From: Anas platyrhynchos
Lineage: Eukaryota > Chordata > Aves > Anseriformes > Anatidae
Assembly (NCBI RefSeq): GCF_047663525.1
Contig: NC_092588.1
Span: 44,150,001 to 44,214,000 of the forward strand
Length of the DNA stretch: 64,000 nucleotides
Direction: 5' to 3'
Shown: in pieces, positions 60,601-64,000 of the stretch
How the letters are laid out: every line of letters begins with the position of its first letter
Numbering within the stretch: position 1 is the stretch's first letter
Program-made: the position numbers and the translations under genes
Notes under the pieces: model-generated
What the model was told of the DNA's origin: nothing
Databases searched by the model: none
Seen by the model: only the letters and a program-made list of their open reading frames with translations

Positions 60601-63600
60601 GCAGTTATAAAGACTAAGTAGAACAGTATTCTTTGTCTCAGAAGTGAATATGATGTTGTATACAATTGGTAAAGATACAGGGAAGATAAGTTTGGAAGGA
60701 CTGCTTACTGTTTTTCACAGTCCAAGTAGAAAATTAATTAGACCATGGGTATTAAAAGCAGTGCCACCTTTGGTTCAGAAAGTCATGATTGTTGGAAGCT
60801 AGATGGGTATGTATCACGTGAGAAACATTCAATATGCTCTGCTTTCTACTCTTTCGCCAAATACCAGCTACTTTCTGCTGATGAAGGCCGCAGACCATTG
60901 GGCCAGAGGAGCAAGCCGGTTCTCATTAAATCTTAATGTAGTTTAGAATAGTTTCATGGCTGACTGTGGTCAGCTTTCAGTGCTTGGAGAAACAAAGGAC
61001 TGGGAGAGCACAGAGGTCACTTTACCCTTTGCAGCGACACAGTGAAATTGGCTAGCCACATAAGCTAGGACCTGCAGTCAAATGTTCATGTTGGAAGCAT
61101 TCTTGAATGTGAAATTTGCCTCTGCTGTGGAACACCACAGGAGAGAGAGGTCCAGTATATTTCAGTCAGGGGTGGTGGTGGTGGGGGGGGTGGTATCTGT
61201 TATTGTGCATAGTCAACAAAATGTGCTAAGTGTTCTTAATTTAGGTCAGGCATGCTAATTACCCTAAAGGTGTCTGAACAATAAACAACAATGACCCTAA
61301 CTAAGAAAATAATTAGCTTTGAAAATTTGGCTTTCTTAATCATCAAAGAAGATTGGACAGAGCTCATCCTTAATTTAGAGAATAATTACTATCAGTGGTC
61401 TGAAGCTTTACACATTAGTCATTCTCACAGAAGATTGAATAGATTGAAGGGAGTCACTCTCTGGAGCCTACAGTCCCATGCTTTTACACTCATCTTTTTC
61501 TTATAATAAAACGCAAACCCTCCGAAAGTTTAGATGAAATCTATTTTGAAATTGCTAAAAGTTTGTCTAAATTTTAAGTTATATCAGCTTTATATCTCAG
61601 AATAATAAAATGCAGCTTCTGTGCTTAAACTAACTTTTCTTGTTTGCACTTCTCATTATTATTCTTACACAAAAAACACTATTTGCCTAACAAAAGGTGT
61701 ACTTTTTATGATCTTGAGCATACCCATTGTCACAGCAGATCTTGATTTTCACCTGCATTTTTTTGGAACTGGGAAGTAATCATATTTGTTTAAAAATCAT
61801 TGTGATTTTTCAAACAAAAGCTACATAATTTATTTACCATTTAAATACCTCTTCTTCCAGATCTATAAGTAAAAAATCTTTTTAGAAATGTATACATTTC
61901 TAAATTAAATAGTTTTTGTATTAATAAAATAAGCTTAAATAAAGATAACGCATGATTAATTTACTTAAAATTACATGGACGTATCTAATACTTGGATAAA
62001 AAACTTCAAGTGAAATTCCAGAAGAATAGTGTCTCCCATGTTTTGAAGCTCAGTTCAGTTGGAAGTGAGGAACACTTCCAATTCTTCCAATCTACCTCCA
62101 AGTGACAATAAAAGGAATAATCAAGGTGGCTGGGTGTTTTTTTGTTTGGTTTGTTTGTTTGTTTGTTTTTCCCTCATGGTCAGGCCAAAACCAAGAAGAA
62201 AAGGAAATAAAGAATTAATGTTACAAGTAGCTTCTTCTAAATTATATCAGAACATTGGTCCAAATCAAATTAATTTAGATATTTAGATGGTATGATGTAG
62301 ACAGTCAAAGACAAATAGTAGCTATCATAAGAACTAATGCTATTTATAACAAAATAATCTTCACTATTATCAAAGTATTTGTTTTCCAGAAGTGTACACA
62401 CTCTGTCCCAAACTGCAGGAAAAAAAGCATAAATAGCTTTCAGCACAGAAACGCCTCACTGTGAAACTTACTGTTGTTTCTCAGAAAATCTTAAGCTATT
62501 ATTCAGGAGCATTTGAAAAATGAGTGGAATCTTAAGAAATTATTGGGAAAGGAAGAAAGAACTCAAAATAGAAATCACAATATGTCACAGCATAAATACA
62601 TGGATTTACACTTTGAATACTCTATACTCTTCAAGACGTCTCAAAAAGCAGCTACTAGAGGCAGAAAAAATACCAAGAATGGAAATAAAAATGGGAGCTG
62701 TGGGAGGCAGTGGGTGGAAGAGGAGACAGATCTGCAGTTTCACAAATGACATATAGAGAAAAAAAGGGAAGGATTAGTCACAGTTTCTTACAAGCTGAAA
62801 ATTTGGAAGGTATTGAATGAAATGATCAGGCGATCAAAATAAAACAAATGAAAGCAGGCACTGTTTGCACAGCAAATAATCAAATGGTGCCATTCAGAGC
62901 TGTGTCATATTATGGAGGACAAAACCACATATCTATCAGGAAAAGAATAAGAAAAAATAACATGGAACATTGGTGGTTGCTAGGGACACTGACTTTGAAA
63001 TACTGTTTGGCAGAGATGGAGAGCGTACAAGGAAAAGACCACACTACACATGCTTTACTTATACTATCTCCATAAATGTCAGTTACATTCTGCTGCTGGA
63101 GATAGAATGAATTTCATGGACTTTCAATGGGATGTGGTAGAGCAGTTTAATTTTCTCTCATCTCATAAAATATGTCTGCTGAACTTTCCTAGAGATTTCA
63201 CAAAGATGAGAGTGTTAAGACACAAATGGGATTTCTTACTTTTTGAGACTCCTAAGACATATACAAAGTATGGATTTATTTGTGTATCATGCTTACTTCT
63301 CGATTTGCCTAGTTACATGCTAAGAAAATTATTTAAGGAAGTAGTATATCTAAGTGGAAAAAAAAAATTGAAGCATAGCAGAATGAAAACAGGTCGTCAA
63401 ACTTTTTTTTTTTTTAAACAGGAATTATTTGTTCTGCATGGCTTCATTTAGACTTACATCAAAGATGTGTAATAAAACTGCATAGGAGGGGCTGATGGGA
63501 GTTGCTTGAGTATTATTCATCACACATTTTTTTAATGTACTGTGTTTACTAATCCTATGATTCCTTTTTACTCATGTCAGGTATCATAACTGAAATTTTC

Positions 63601-64000
63601 TGTATCCATATTCACTGCATGTAAGAGAATTATTAGGTAGAAAACACTCAGAGAAGAGGTTATTTTATAAGAATAAGATCATTCCTTAATGCAACAGAGA
63701 GTTTTTATAATATCCTATTCCAATCTGAGTATGGGTAGAAACCTCTGTGGAACTATAAAAAAAAAAATACATACTAGTCTGAGTTATAGGAAATTTTAAT
63801 CATCCTGGATACAGTTCTGAGCCCAAATGCTAACAGATTACAGTAGTAAGCAATAATACTATGATAGCAGGTCACATATTGTTAGGAAATACCAAACAGA
63901 TTTCATTACTAAAGTATCAATGAACTGTAAATACCGCCAGGCTATGTTTACTTTAAAAGTTGTGAATCTTGATATTAGATCAGGGAGTAAGCAGGGAGAA
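57660..64000. other. Upstream flank of the desmocollin gene, no gene recognised
   Basis: I looked for the 3' exons of a neighbouring desmocollin and found none. Two overlapping frames of 113 codons on opposite strands lie at 59,107-59,760, with no recognised domain. Poly-A and poly-T runs of 8-14 bases and a GTTT run at about 62,139-62,168 occur. Otherwise the sequence is unique and AT-rich. Confidence 0.5.

Noticed and set aside
58131..64000. Search for 3' exons of a neighbouring desmocollin on the minus strand.
   Set aside because: No GSVGCC-like or LEPKF-like C-terminal sequence and no [11 protein letters not shown] short exon found there.

Overview
This window looks like bird nuclear DNA. 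The grounds are at least seven CR1 LINE pieces with avian-type 3' ends, avian-type endogenous retrovirus (ERV) relics, and a vertebrate gene with short exons spread over long AT-rich introns. No tRNA, rRNA, CRISPR or prokaryotic feature was seen.

The only protein-coding gene I can support is a desmosomal cadherin, a desmocollin most like DSC2, on the minus strand from a CpG-island start at about 57.0 kb down to its stop at 35,733. I traced 16 constitutive coding exons and one 46-bp alternative exon. All have GT/AG borders and compatible phases. They give a long 'a' form of 882 residues and a short 'b' form of 828 residues. The long form reads: signal peptide, prepeptide with a furin site, EC1 to EC5, one membrane helix, and a cytoplasmic tail with a catenin-binding end. 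The 46-bp exon replaces the last 65 residues with 11 residues and a stop. The calcium site between EC4 and EC5 looks degenerate, and EC4 is rich in cysteines.

Layout: 1-8.4 kb, AT-rich DNA without genes, with microsatellites, a perfect hairpin and short direct repeats. 8.4-9.2 kb, a young truncated CR1 with an open reading frame. 10.4-12.9 kb, a nest of an older CR1, a minus-strand ERV (LTR, primer-binding-like site, broken gag) and a solo LTR with a 5-bp target duplication. 16.1-18.9 kb, a second ERV relic with a gag-like fragment, another CR1 piece and a GC-rich interspersed repeat. 19-30 kb, mostly unique AT-rich DNA with one decayed CR1 at 23.8-24.8 kb. 30.2-32.5 kb, a long decayed CR1. 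32.9-35.7 kb, the probable 3' UTR. 35.7-57.0 kb, the desmocollin gene. 57.0-57.66 kb, its GC-rich promoter region, a double E-box palindrome and a CR1 tail. 57.7-64 kb, no gene that I can recognise.

The gene-poor 35 kb beyond the 3' end would fit this being the outermost gene of the desmocollin/desmoglein cluster. The DSC2 assignment rests on remembered family features, not on a search.
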